DNA from: Cloacimonetes bacterium UBA5614
GTDB lineage: Bacteria; Cloacimonadota; Cloacimonadia; Cloacimonadales; Cloacimonadaceae
Assembly (NCBI GenBank): GCA_002424605.1
Contig: DIKQ01000013.1
Location: 62,001-126,000 of the forward strand
Length of the DNA: 64,000 nt
Direction of reading: 5' to 3'
Positions 18,145 through 25,341 of the stretch are shown piece after piece. Below the pieces are notes generated by a model, which was not told where the DNA came from, did not search any database, and saw only the letters and a program-made list of their open reading frames with translations. The stretch's first letter is position 1; each line of letters starts with the position of its first letter. A program made the position numbers and the translations under genes.

Positions 18145-18921
18145 TTACTTGTTATTATAGCCTTTTCCCTTGCCGGTAAAGAGGACGTGGATGCGGTTAA
18201 ACATCTGGCGGAAGCGGTATGCCATCTCCTTGGAGGGATTGAGCTGGTGGAGCATTTTGGAGAAGAAATTGTCCCAGTTGGTGGTCTCGCTGTCCTGGAA
18301 AAAGCCGATTGCCTGCATGACTTCTATCATGTAGGTTTGCACTGAGGAAAGCTCGTCTTTGCCGACTGCCTGCTCGTTTTCATAACCGCCTTCGCCGGTG
18401 AGCTGTTTTCCCCTGATTTTTTCGGAGGAATTACGCACCGGATAGCTCCAGATTTCCCAGACTGCCAGGGCAACGCTTTGGGCAAGGTTGAGGGAGGGGA
18501 AGTCCGGATTGGCAGGGATGTGGCAACGCAGGGGGCAGAGCTCTGCTTCCTCGTCCGTCAGTCCAAAGGTCTCGCGTCCGAAAATCAGGCCGAGTTTGAG
18601 GTGGGGGTTGTCATAAAAATAGTTTCCGAGGTTCCAGGGGTTCATATCCACGGGTTTTAGCTTGCCGACCCGCCTGGAAAAAGCAATGGTGCGGTCCAGG
18701 TCAGAAACGGCATCCGCCAGGGTGTCAAACAGCCCGGCATTGTCGATGATGTGCTCGCTGTGCATGGCGAGGTAAAAGTCGTTCTTGTGCGGGATGGAGC
18801 CCACGATACGCAGGTTTGGGATGCAGAAATTGTTGAGGATGCGGGCGACAGCGCCTACGTTTCCGGCGTAAATCGGCTCCACCAAAATGACATGAATGTT
18901 ATTTAAGGCTTGGTTTATCAT
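18145..18921 (-). CDS. trmJ: TrmJ-type SPOUT RNA 2'-O-methyltransferase
   Basis: 258 residues with the knotted SPOUT methyltransferase signatures of the TrmH group 1/TrmJ family: LVEPIYAGNVGAVARIL (N-terminal SAM/RNA motif), LIFGRETFGLTDEEAELC (about residue 112) and IPANPDFPSLNLAQSVALAVWEIW (the knot and C-terminal helix). TrmJ methylates position 32 of several tRNAs using S-adenosylmethionine. The length and a helical C-terminal extension of about 80 residues fit TrmJ better than shorter TrmL. Exact specificity cannot be read from the sequence. Confidence 0.85.
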   Translation of the reverse strand: MINQALNNIHVILVEPIYAGNVGAVARILNNFCIPNLRIVGSIPHKNDFYLAMHSEHIIDNAGLFDTLADAVSDLDRTIAFSRRVGKLKPVDMNPWNLGNYFYDNPHLKLGLIFGRETFGLTDEEAELCPLRCHIPANPDFPSLNLAQSVALAVWEIWSYPVRNSSEKIRGKQLTGEGGYENEQAVGKDELSSVQTYMIEVMQAIGFFQDSETTNWDNFFSKMLHQLNPSKEMAYRFRQMFNRIHVLFTGKGKGYNNK

Positions 18922-18940
18922 TACAAATAAATTTTATTTT

Positions 18941-19036
18941 ACCACAGAGGCACTGAGAAACAAAAAGGAGAGAAAAGGGAGGTAATAATGCCAGCTTCTC
19001 TGTGACTCACTTTAACTCTGTATCTCTGTGTAAACT
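18941..19036. repeat. CACAGAG-type framing repeat pair without cargo
   Basis: ACCACAGAGGCACTGAG at 18941 and, about 60 bases away in opposite orientation, CTCTGTGACTCAC and CTCTGTATCTCTGTGTAA (19000-19031). This is the periodic purine-rich repeat type that also lies at 27099 and 33550, and it resembles the AACGCAAAG repeats that frame small nuclease genes at 24.8 and 45.2 kb. Nothing coding lies between the arms here. Confidence 0.6.
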
Positions 19037-19047
19037 TTGTTTTAAGA

Positions 19048-19872
19048 TTAATTGCGCTGCATTATCTGGGCGAGTTTTGCGCCCATCTGCGCTACGTTCT
19101 GGTTGGGGTCGGCTTTCCATTCCTTGACGGTTTTCTGGGTGATATTGATAAAGTCGTGGGTTTTGTCGCGTTTGCTGCGCTGCATCAGTATGTTTGCCAG
19201 CTTTTTCATGGTCATCCAGATGGTGCGGATGCGTTTTTCATCGGCATCCAGCAGCCAGTTCTTGATGGCGGCGTAACACTGGACAGGCCTCATCCTGCCC
19301 ACCTGGGTCAGTATATGGGTGATTTTCTTCTGGACTTCCTCGCTTTCGTCGTCCAGCAATACGTTGATGAAGTTCATGATATAGGCGGGGTCTTTGCCGG
19401 CGATGTTTTCCATGCCGTGCATGGACATGGCGCGCTTCTTTTCATTGTCGGATTTTGCCCATTGCGGCATTTCCGCCTTCATTACCTCGCTCTGGCGTTT
19501 CCACATCTCAAAGGCGATGGTTTCGGATTCCCAGGGTACTGTCTCAATGGTTTTTTCTATGGTTTTGATAATGATTTGAGGTTCATCCTGTCTTTTGTAA
19601 TAGTAATAAAAGAGGGCAGTGGCGCGGATGCCGTAAAGCTTGTGCTCCAGCATATCGCTGCAGATTTTGTCCAGCTGGCCGTTGCCGTCATATTCAGCCA
19701 GCCGTCTGCCAAGTTCCTCGCGGGTAAAGTAATTGGGCGTATTTGCCATTTCCAGGATTTTCTTTTCTGCCAGGTCTGTATTATCCTTGTCCAACGCCTT
19801 GAAGATTTTCTCCACATGGGCATCCATTACTTTCAGGTCATCACCGGTCAGGCGTCCTACATTTCTAATCAT
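19048..19872 (-). CDS. AlkD-like HEAT-repeat protein (DNA alkylation repair family)
   Basis: 274 residues, all alpha-helical, with repeating helical pairs (IEKTIETVPWESETIAFEMWKR, FINVLLDDESEEVQKKITHIL, AAIKNWLLDADEKRIRTIWMTM) characteristic of HEAT/ARM solenoids. The arrangement fits the AlkD/AlkC DNA-glycosylase-like family (PF08713), which removes alkylated purines, but I could not place the catalytic Asp/Trp residues with certainty, so a non-enzymatic HEAT protein is possible. No signal peptide. It stands alone between a repeat pair and a 236-base gap containing no recognisable gene. Confidence 0.5.
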   Translation of the reverse strand: MIRNVGRLTGDDLKVMDAHVEKIFKALDKDNTDLAEKKILEMANTPNYFTREELGRRLAEYDGNGQLDKICSDMLEHKLYGIRATALFYYYYKRQDEPQIIIKTIEKTIETVPWESETIAFEMWKRQSEVMKAEMPQWAKSDNEKKRAMSMHGMENIAGKDPAYIMNFINVLLDDESEEVQKKITHILTQVGRMRPVQCYAAIKNWLLDADEKRIRTIWMTMKKLANILMQRSKRDKTHDFINITQKTVKEWKADPNQNVAQMGAKLAQIMQRN

Positions 19873-20108
19873 TTCTACTCCATTTGTAATGCTTTCTGTC
19901 CTTTAGCATCAAGATAATTTCTTTCATGTAAAGGAATGCGTTTTGTCACTTTGTTATGGTAATTCTTTTTGTTATACAATCGTATAAGCTTGGATTATCT
20001 GTATATGCATCACAGGATAATCAAACTTTCATTTCTGTCAAGGGATATTTATCCCGCTCAGTACCAAGAACTCCAGTCACAATGTATTTTACCCGGAATC
20101 TGCAGGTA

Positions 20109-20885
20109 TCATTTCTTGGGCAACATCGGAAGGAAAGCGCTGGTTTTTCTGATATACTCCCGGTAGTCAGGGTTGGCTGCATATTTCTTTTCGAGCAAGG
20201 GAACGCCTGATACCCTCAAAAGCAAGAAAGTGATAATCAGCGGGCTGAATATGGCTGCCCAGCCGGAAGGAACATTCAGGGTGATTACAAAGATTCCCCA
20301 CCACATGGCTGACTCGCCAAAGTAGTTGGGATGCCGGGTATATTTCCACAATCCCCTGTCCATTATTTTACCCTTGTTGGCTGTATCCTGCTTAAACCTG
20401 CGCATCTGCGCATCGCCCACTGCTTCGAAGCAGAAGCCTGTCAGCCAGAGTAAAACGCCGGCAATGTCCAGATAGGTGATGCTGTTACCCTGATTTTGAG
20501 CAAGCAGAAAGAGCGGATAGGCAATGGTCAGCATAAAAAAGCCCTGCAGGATGAATACCTGCAGATAACTGCGGATAATCCAGTGCCTGCCCCAGTCTTT
20601 CTTCCACTGTGCATACCGGAAATCCTCTGTCTTGCCTTTGTTCCTGAGAAAAATATAGATTGCCAGCCTCAAGCCCCAGATGATGACAAATCCGCTGACC
20701 AAAAGCCTGCGGAAATGCCAGCCGGGGATGAGCAGGAGTGAAAGTATTGCAATGAAGATGAATCCCATGCCCCAGGCGATGTCAACGATATCGTTCTTCT
20801 TCAGGGCCAGAGCCAGCAGGAACAGCAGGTTCATATACAAAAACACTGCCCCGGCAATCAGACTGATGGCATGATAATCAATCAT
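20109..20885 (-). CDS. DUF1295 / isoprenylcysteine-methyltransferase-like membrane protein
   Basis: 258 residues with six or seven transmembrane segments and the C-terminal signature GLWKYTRHPNYFGESAMWWG (about residues 178-197), the cofactor-binding RHPNYxGE motif shared by the DUF1295, steroid 5-alpha-reductase and isoprenylcysteine methyltransferase families. Either NADPH-dependent reduction or SAM-dependent methylation of a lipid is therefore plausible. The start overlaps the stop of the DAK-DegV gene by 8 bases, so it is the last gene of the gpx-blc-DAK/DegV operon. That suggests a role in lipid or fatty-acid metabolism, which is an inference. Confidence 0.8.
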   Translation of the reverse strand: MIDYHAISLIAGAVFLYMNLLFLLALALKKNDIVDIAWGMGFIFIAILSLLLIPGWHFRRLLVSGFVIIWGLRLAIYIFLRNKGKTEDFRYAQWKKDWGRHWIIRSYLQVFILQGFFMLTIAYPLFLLAQNQGNSITYLDIAGVLLWLTGFCFEAVGDAQMRRFKQDTANKGKIMDRGLWKYTRHPNYFGESAMWWGIFVITLNVPSGWAAIFSPLIITFLLLRVSGVPLLEKKYAANPDYREYIRKTSAFLPMLPKK

Positions 20886-22656
20886 AAGAAACTCCTATGC
20901 CGACGGTTCCCACTCCGTTATGAACCCCCACCACAGGGGAGAGGGACATTATATAGACTGGCTTTTTGCCGGTCAAGGCCGTAAGGGCTTCGCCGTATTT
21001 CAATGCTCTTTCTTCGGCGTCTGCGTGCACAATGGCATATTCCCAGAGTGTTTTTGAATCCAACTCAGACTTTATCTGGCGAAGGATTTTTGCCATATTC
21101 CTTTTACGGCTGAGACTCTTGCCCCAGGCGATGGCTTTTCCTTCAGAATCGAGCGAGACGATGGGCTTCAGGTTCAGGATAGACGCGACCATTCCTGCGA
21201 GGGGTTTTACCCTTCCACCCCTTACCATATATTTCAGGGTATTGATATCAGTGTAGATTCTGGTGTCGGCAATCCAGCGCCCCGAATCCTGTACTATCTG
21301 GCTGAAACCGGCTCCGGCTTCAATGGCTCTGGCAATCCTCAAAGTGACAAGGCCTTCTGAAACTGAGAGGTGGCGTGAATTGATTACTGAGGCCTTGCCC
21401 TCTTCCATTTTATCAATCAGGACGGAGGAGGTTTGGCAGATACCGCTCAGCTTATCTGAGATATGCACTGCTATGATGTGCTCATAATGGGTGGCGGCAA
21501 ATTCCAGATGATTTTTCACGGTTACCGGAGGGGGTTGGGAGCTGACTGGATGCACTTTTCCGTATTTGAGCATATGATAAAAGCGGTCAGGACTGATGGT
21601 GAGCTTATCCAGGTACAGCCTGCTGCCAAAATTTATCCCAAAGGGAATCCGGCTTATCTGATACTTGTCCAGCAGTTCCAACGGAAGGTCGCAGGCAGTA
21701 TCTGTAACTATGCCAATGGGATACTTTCTGTCATGGCTTATCTGGTATTGCCTCAGCATATCGTCCACTTTGGAGCTGATTATTTCGCCCAGCCTGAACA
21801 GCTTGTCAAACAGCTTTTCCGGCTCGTTGGTATGGATATGGATATGCAGTTTTTCCAGGCCTCCTGCCAGTATCAGGGAATCCCCCAGACCGCTGATGGA
21901 GTCCTTGACCTTTTGAAGTGGAACGGACAGGTTGCCCATCACTGCTTCAGCGCAATACCTGTATTCATCAGGCGCAATCGTGTGCCCTTCTGTCAATTCG
22001 GTTTCCTCGGGAAAGCCGGGCAGGACTGCTGTCTCTTTCAGGGAGCCGGATTGGATGTATTCCACCACTCCTTCCAGAAAGGTCACAAATCCGCAGGCGC
22101 CTGCATCCACCACGCCAGCGTCAGCCAGGACTTTCAGCTTTCGCGGTGTTTCCTGCAGGGACTTTCGGGCAGCCGTCAGGGAATCAGTAATTACATGGAA
22201 AAAGTCGGAAGTTTTACCGCTTTGCTCCACCAGGTTTTCAGCCCATTCCCGGATGACGGTAATCATCGTGCCTTCCACAGGATTCATTATGGAGTCATAC
22301 AAATGGCTGACCGCTTTATGGGCGCTGTGGGCAAAGTTCTTCACGGTCAGGACTCCCGATTCCGGCAGTTCACGGCTCAGTCCGTGCAGATATTGGGCAA
22401 AGATGATTCCGGAATTTCCCCTGGCGCCGTTCAAAGCCGAATCTGCAACGTTCCGCAGGGTCTCTTTGATTGAGATGCTGATTCTGCTGCTTTCCAGGAT
22501 TGCTTTCATGGTCATGGCAAGGTTGATGCCGGTATCAGAATCCGCAACCGGAAAGACATTGATTTTGTTCAGATAAGTCTGGTTCCTGATCAGTGCCTTG
22601 CCTCCTGCCAGCAAACCGCGGTAAAACCTCTTTCCGTCGAGATACTTTATCTGCAT
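20878..22656 (-). CDS. DAK2-DegV fusion: fatty-acid-kinase-like protein
   Basis: 592 residues joining two proteins that are usually separate. Residues 1-200 are a DAK2/DhaL-type ATP-binding domain (INVFPVADSDTGINLAMT with the metal-binding Asp residues, then ALNGARGNSGII), the N-terminal part of FakA. A linker of about 100 residues follows. Residues 310-590 are a DegV/FakB fatty-acid-binding domain (GIVTDTACDLP, PVSSQPPP, HISDKLSGICQTS). FakA phosphorylates a fatty acid bound in FakB to feed exogenous acids into phospholipid synthesis. Here both are in one chain, with FakA's C-terminal domain largely missing. The gene lies 7 bases after blc and overlaps the DUF1295 gene. DegV carries Thr where VTDS is usual. 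Confidence 0.85.
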   Translation of the reverse strand: MQIKYLDGKRFYRGLLAGGKALIRNQTYLNKINVFPVADSDTGINLAMTMKAILESSRISISIKETLRNVADSALNGARGNSGIIFAQYLHGLSRELPESGVLTVKNFAHSAHKAVSHLYDSIMNPVEGTMITVIREWAENLVEQSGKTSDFFHVITDSLTAARKSLQETPRKLKVLADAGVVDAGACGFVTFLEGVVEYIQSGSLKETAVLPGFPEETELTEGHTIAPDEYRYCAEAVMGNLSVPLQKVKDSISGLGDSLILAGGLEKLHIHIHTNEPEKLFDKLFRLGEIISSKVDDMLRQYQISHDRKYPIGIVTDTACDLPLELLDKYQISRIPFGINFGSRLYLDKLTISPDRFYHMLKYGKVHPVSSQPPPVTVKNHLEFAATHYEHIIAVHISDKLSGICQTSSVLIDKMEEGKASVINSRHLSVSEGLVTLRIARAIEAGAGFSQIVQDSGRWIADTRIYTDINTLKYMVRGGRVKPLAGMVASILNLKPIVSLDSEGKAIAWGKSLSRKRNMAKILRQIKSELDSKTLWEYAIVHADAEERALKYGEALTALTGKKPVYIMSLSPVVGVHNGVGTVGIGVSYD

Positions 22657-22663
22657 GGCTTAG

Positions 22664-23176
22664 CTACCAGATTTGGGGCATTTTGACCAGTTTATCCGTT
22701 TTGTAACCCTCTTTGACCAGGTTTGCCAGGATATCGGCATAATCGCTTTCCGAGATTTCCGGCGTTCTGCTCATCACCCAGACATATTTGCGGTTGGGCT
22801 CGCCTATGACCGTATAGCGGTAATCCTCTGCCAAATCTATGACCAGGTAGGGATACCAGAACGGCTTGAACATCTGCACCCGCCATTCTGCTCCTGTGGA
22901 TTTGTTATATACCTTTGCTCTGGGAGTCAGCACTTTTTCCTTGCCGTCGGGACTGCCTTTCCTGAATCTGTAGGTAATGCCGATGCTCCCGTCCGCTTTC
23001 AGGACATAGCTCTCGATGCCGTTTACTGCATTCTTTTCTATGATGTTGGGCAGGATGGCAATCACATACCAGTCACCCATGAATCTTTCCAAATCCACGT
23101 GGGGAACTGTATTGTGGTTTTTGGCGCAGCCTGCCGCCAGGCCTATTATCACCAGCAGGATAATCAGCTTCATCAT
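22664..23176 (-). CDS. blc: Bacterial lipocalin lipoprotein
   Basis: 170 residues. The lipobox LAAGC at residues 13-17 marks it as a lipoprotein. The lipocalin motif is FMGDWYVIA (about residues 33-41), followed by the Blc pattern of NAVNGIESYVLKADGSIGI, KGSPDGKEK, and the conserved Arg-containing RYTVIGEPNRKYVWVMSRTPEIS near the end. Blc binds lysophospholipids and fatty acids at the outer membrane. It overlaps the glutathione-peroxidase gene by four bases (ATGA), so translation is coupled. Placement with a peroxidase and a FakA/FakB-type protein suggests membrane-lipid maintenance or stress response. Confidence 0.9.
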   Translation of the reverse strand: MMKLIILLVIIGLAAGCAKNHNTVPHVDLERFMGDWYVIAILPNIIEKNAVNGIESYVLKADGSIGITYRFRKGSPDGKEKVLTPRAKVYNKSTGAEWRVQMFKPFWYPYLVIDLAEDYRYTVIGEPNRKYVWVMSRTPEISESDYADILANLVKEGYKTDKLVKMPQIW

Positions 23177-23739
23177 TTCAGAGCCTCTTCTATGGCGGAA
23201 ATCACTTCCTTGTCCATTGGTTTGGTGGGGGTGCTGAACCGGTTGATAATCTTCCCGTCTTTGGATATCAGGAATTTATTGAAGTTCCAGGTGATTTTCC
23301 CTGCAAACTTGGGGTTGGTCTTCTTGTCCGTCAGGTATTTGTAAAGCGGATGGATGTCTTTTCCGCCCACCGAGATTTTCTCAAACATCGGGAATGTGAC
23401 CCCGTAATTCAGACGGCAAAAGTTCTGGATTTCCTCGTTACTGCCGGGTTCCTGGTTCATAAAGTTATTGGCGGGGAAGCCCAGTACCACCAATCCGTCT
23501 TTCTCGTATTTTTCGTAGAGTTCCTGCAGTCCGTCATACTGCTTCGTAAAACCGCATTTGCTGGCGGTATTCACTATCAGCAGGACTTTTCCTTTATAGC
23601 TTTCCAGCTTGACGTCCCTGCCGTCGATGCTCTTCACCGTAAAATCGTGTATTGTCTTTGCCTCAAGCATGGTAAATCCTCCCGTTAATATTGCAATGAT
23701 GACTATGGCTATATTCATGTGCTGTTTTATATTACGCAT
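23173..23739 (-). CDS. Glutathione-peroxidase-family thiol peroxidase, exported
   Basis: 188 residues with an N-terminal hydrophobic segment (about 9-27) that should export or anchor it. The thioredoxin-fold core has the peroxidatic Cys in NTASKCGFT (about residue 63) and the WNFNKFLI motif. The loop normally reading FPCNQF is FPANNF here, so the resolving Cys and the Gln of the usual catalytic tetrad are both replaced. The enzyme may be a one-Cys peroxidase using another thiol donor. It is the first gene of an operon with blc, a DAK-DegV fusion and a DUF1295 protein, with a good promoter at 23764-23792. Confidence 0.9.
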   Translation of the reverse strand: MRNIKQHMNIAIVIIAILTGGFTMLEAKTIHDFTVKSIDGRDVKLESYKGKVLLIVNTASKCGFTKQYDGLQELYEKYEKDGLVVLGFPANNFMNQEPGSNEEIQNFCRLNYGVTFPMFEKISVGGKDIHPLYKYLTDKKTNPKFAGKITWNFNKFLISKDGKIINRFSTPTKPMDKEVISAIEEALK

Positions 23740-23763
23740 TTTATCTCCTCTTCGGACAGAGTC

Positions 23764-23792
23764 TTTATATTAAACATCCATAGTATAGTCAA
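23764..23792 (-). promoter_or_regulatory. Sigma70-type promoter for the gpx-blc operon
   Basis: On the minus strand TTGACT (23792-23787), a 17-base spacer, and TATAAA (23769-23764). It lies 25 bases upstream of the ATG at 23739, just before an AGAGGAG ribosome site. Confidence 0.7.
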
Positions 23793-23834
23793 AAATGCAG
23801 AAAATCAAATTTTATTTATACCGGCAGATAATGA

Positions 23835-24752
23835 TTAAAGAGCGGCGGTCGTCTTGAAATGCAGCTTGGCGACCTCGGCGAGACGTTCCTTTTTGTACTG
23901 AACGATAAAGGCCCTGGCTGTTTCGGGAACGCCTTTGCCGGCGCCCATGGGGAACTTCAGCTTGTAGAAATTGCTCATGGACTGGAAGCTCATCAGCAGC
24001 TGGTAGCGGGCAATGATGCTGGCTGCCGCCACTGCCAGATCCCTTTCCCCGTCCGGCCGTTCTGTAATAGCCATCTCAGGATGAAGCTTCTTTAGCAAGG
24101 CGGAGGCTTTTTTGCCGTGGCTGAATTGGTCGATAAAGACGCCTTCAATTTTGGCATGACGCTTTATCAGGCTGTCCAGGATTTTGCTGTGGCACCAGGC
24201 TAGCAGATCATTCAGGTTCTTCTTTTGACCGGAAAAGCCGGCATACAGTTCGTTGTACTTTTGGGGCTTTAGCACCAGGCATTCGATGTTTTGCGGAAAG
24301 TCGTGATAGAGGTTCTTGGCGATGGCGATAATCTGTTCTTTTTTCAGTTTCTTGCTGTCGCAGACGCCCAGTTTCACCAGCTTTGCCCTGTCTTTTTCTT
24401 CCAGGTAAAATCCGCAGACGATCAGCGGTCCGAAATAGTCCCCCTTGCCCGTTTCATCGCTGCCGACCCAGTGTTGCCAGTCATGCAGGGCAATGGACTC
24501 TTCCTCCGTTTTGGGAGCAAGGTTCAAAATGCGCTCCAGCTTTGCCTTGAGCTCTTTATGCTTGGAAGCATTCACCACTTTGCTGATGCCTTTCTTTTCA
24601 GAATAATAGACATTCAGCAGAACGGACGCCTCCCCGGAAGCAAACTCAATCTGTACTCCATAAGGGATTTCCCGTTCATTGGACATCTGCAGGCCCTCTT
24701 TACTGCACATGGGCAGCAGGTCTGCCAGGTATTCCTGTATTTTCTTATTCAT
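23835..24752 (-). CDS. rnhC: Ribonuclease HIII
   Basis: 305 residues. The N-terminal 85 residues form the TBP-like substrate-binding domain of RNase HIII, followed by the RNase H2/H3 core: VGSDETGKGDYFGPL (Asp and Glu of the DEDE site, about residue 95), GVCDSKKL (about 128), FIDQFSHGK (about 202) and the VAAASIIAR helix. It cleaves RNA in RNA-DNA hybrids during replication and repair. The start codon lies only 7 bases from a repeat (24759) that frames the adjacent GIY-YIG gene, so the promoter must lie within or beyond that insertion. Confidence 0.93.
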   Translation of the reverse strand: MNKKIQEYLADLLPMCSKEGLQMSNEREIPYGVQIEFASGEASVLLNVYYSEKKGISKVVNASKHKELKAKLERILNLAPKTEEESIALHDWQHWVGSDETGKGDYFGPLIVCGFYLEEKDRAKLVKLGVCDSKKLKKEQIIAIAKNLYHDFPQNIECLVLKPQKYNELYAGFSGQKKNLNDLLAWCHSKILDSLIKRHAKIEGVFIDQFSHGKKASALLKKLHPEMAITERPDGERDLAVAAASIIARYQLLMSFQSMSNFYKLKFPMGAGKGVPETARAFIVQYKKERLAEVAKLHFKTTAAL

Positions 24753-24790
24753 AATATTTCAACGCAAAGACGCGAAGTTATCAAAGAGAC

Positions 24791-24826
24791 TCGTCGTTCC
24801 TGCGCAGGCAGGAATCCATGCTGTTT
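24791..24826 (-). repeat. TGGATnCC stem-loop repeat, left arm beside GIY-YIG gene
   Basis: Perfect inverted copy of 25153-25188. Each arm is itself a small palindrome (CCTGCCTGCGCAGG core). The family consensus TGGATnCC...stem...GGnAnGACG recurs at 27168, 33591 and 33764. Confidence 0.85.
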
Positions 24827-24839
24827 TCATATAACCTTC

Positions 24840-25136
24840 CTAAAGAAAATAACCATCTTTCTCAGCCAAATCTTCCCACTGGGGATTCAGCTGTTCTATC
24901 AGACTGCATTTCCAGCTCCGTTTCCACTTCTTCAATTGTTTCTCCCGTTCAACCGCTTGCCGGAATGTCTCAAATACTTCCAAGTAAACAAGTTTGGTGA
25001 CATTATATTTATCAGTAAATCCCTTGACTGCGTGTTCTTTATGCGCCTTTATCCGTGACGGCAGGTCACCTGTGACTCCAATGTACAGCGTTCCGTTGAA
25101 ATCACTTGCCAGAATATATGTGTGATACCTTTTCAT
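24840..25136 (-). CDS. GIY-YIG domain endonuclease-like protein
   Basis: 98 residues, starting at the ATG at 25136; the open frame runs on upstream but that part is the repeat. The GIY-YIG signature is YHTYILAS followed by GTLYIGVTGDLPSRIKAHK (Tyr, Gly and Arg catalytic residues, about residues 3-31), with the Glu-bearing helix AVEREKQLKKWKR (about 65-77). This is the small stand-alone YhbQ-like/UPF0213-type group, distinct from UvrC. It probably cuts or nicks DNA, but the substrate is unknown. The gene is framed by two pairs of inverted repeats, so I infer that the repeats and nuclease form one unit. It is inserted just upstream of rnhC. Confidence 0.88.
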   Translation of the reverse strand: MKRYHTYILASDFNGTLYIGVTGDLPSRIKAHKEHAVKGFTDKYNVTKLVYLEVFETFRQAVEREKQLKKWKRSWKCSLIEQLNPQWEDLAEKDGYFL

Positions 25137-25152
25137 AATATCTAAAGTTCTC

Positions 25153-25188
25153 AAACAGCATGGATTCCTGCCTGCGCAGGAACGACGA
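25153..25188 (+). repeat. TGGATnCC stem-loop repeat, right arm beside GIY-YIG gene
   Basis: Exact 36-bp reverse complement of 24791-24826, 16 bases upstream of the nuclease start codon. Confidence 0.85.
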
Positions 25189-25341
25189 ACCAAGGAAACA
25201 TCTTTATTCTAAACAATCTTCGTGCGCCCTTTGCGTCTTAGCCTCTTTGCGCCTTTGCGTTAAAAAACCATTACTATCTTGACACAAAGTCAAGGCGGGA
25301 TTTTATCTATCCCAAAGAAAATAAACTTCGGGAGTTCGTCA

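Larger units (their letters stand above)
24759..25265. mobile_element. Repeat-framed GIY-YIG unit (putative non-autonomous mobile element)
   Basis: Two nested pairs of inverted repeats surround a single small gene. The outer pair is TTCAACGCAAAGACGC (24759-24774) and its inverted counterpart CTTTGCGCCTTTGCGTTAAA (25245-25264), imperfect. The inner pair is a perfect 36-bp inverted repeat (24791-24826 and 25153-25188). The coding sequence 24840-25136 fits almost exactly between the inner arms. No transposase, integrase or target-site duplication was recognised, so mobility is inferred only. Confidence 0.45.
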
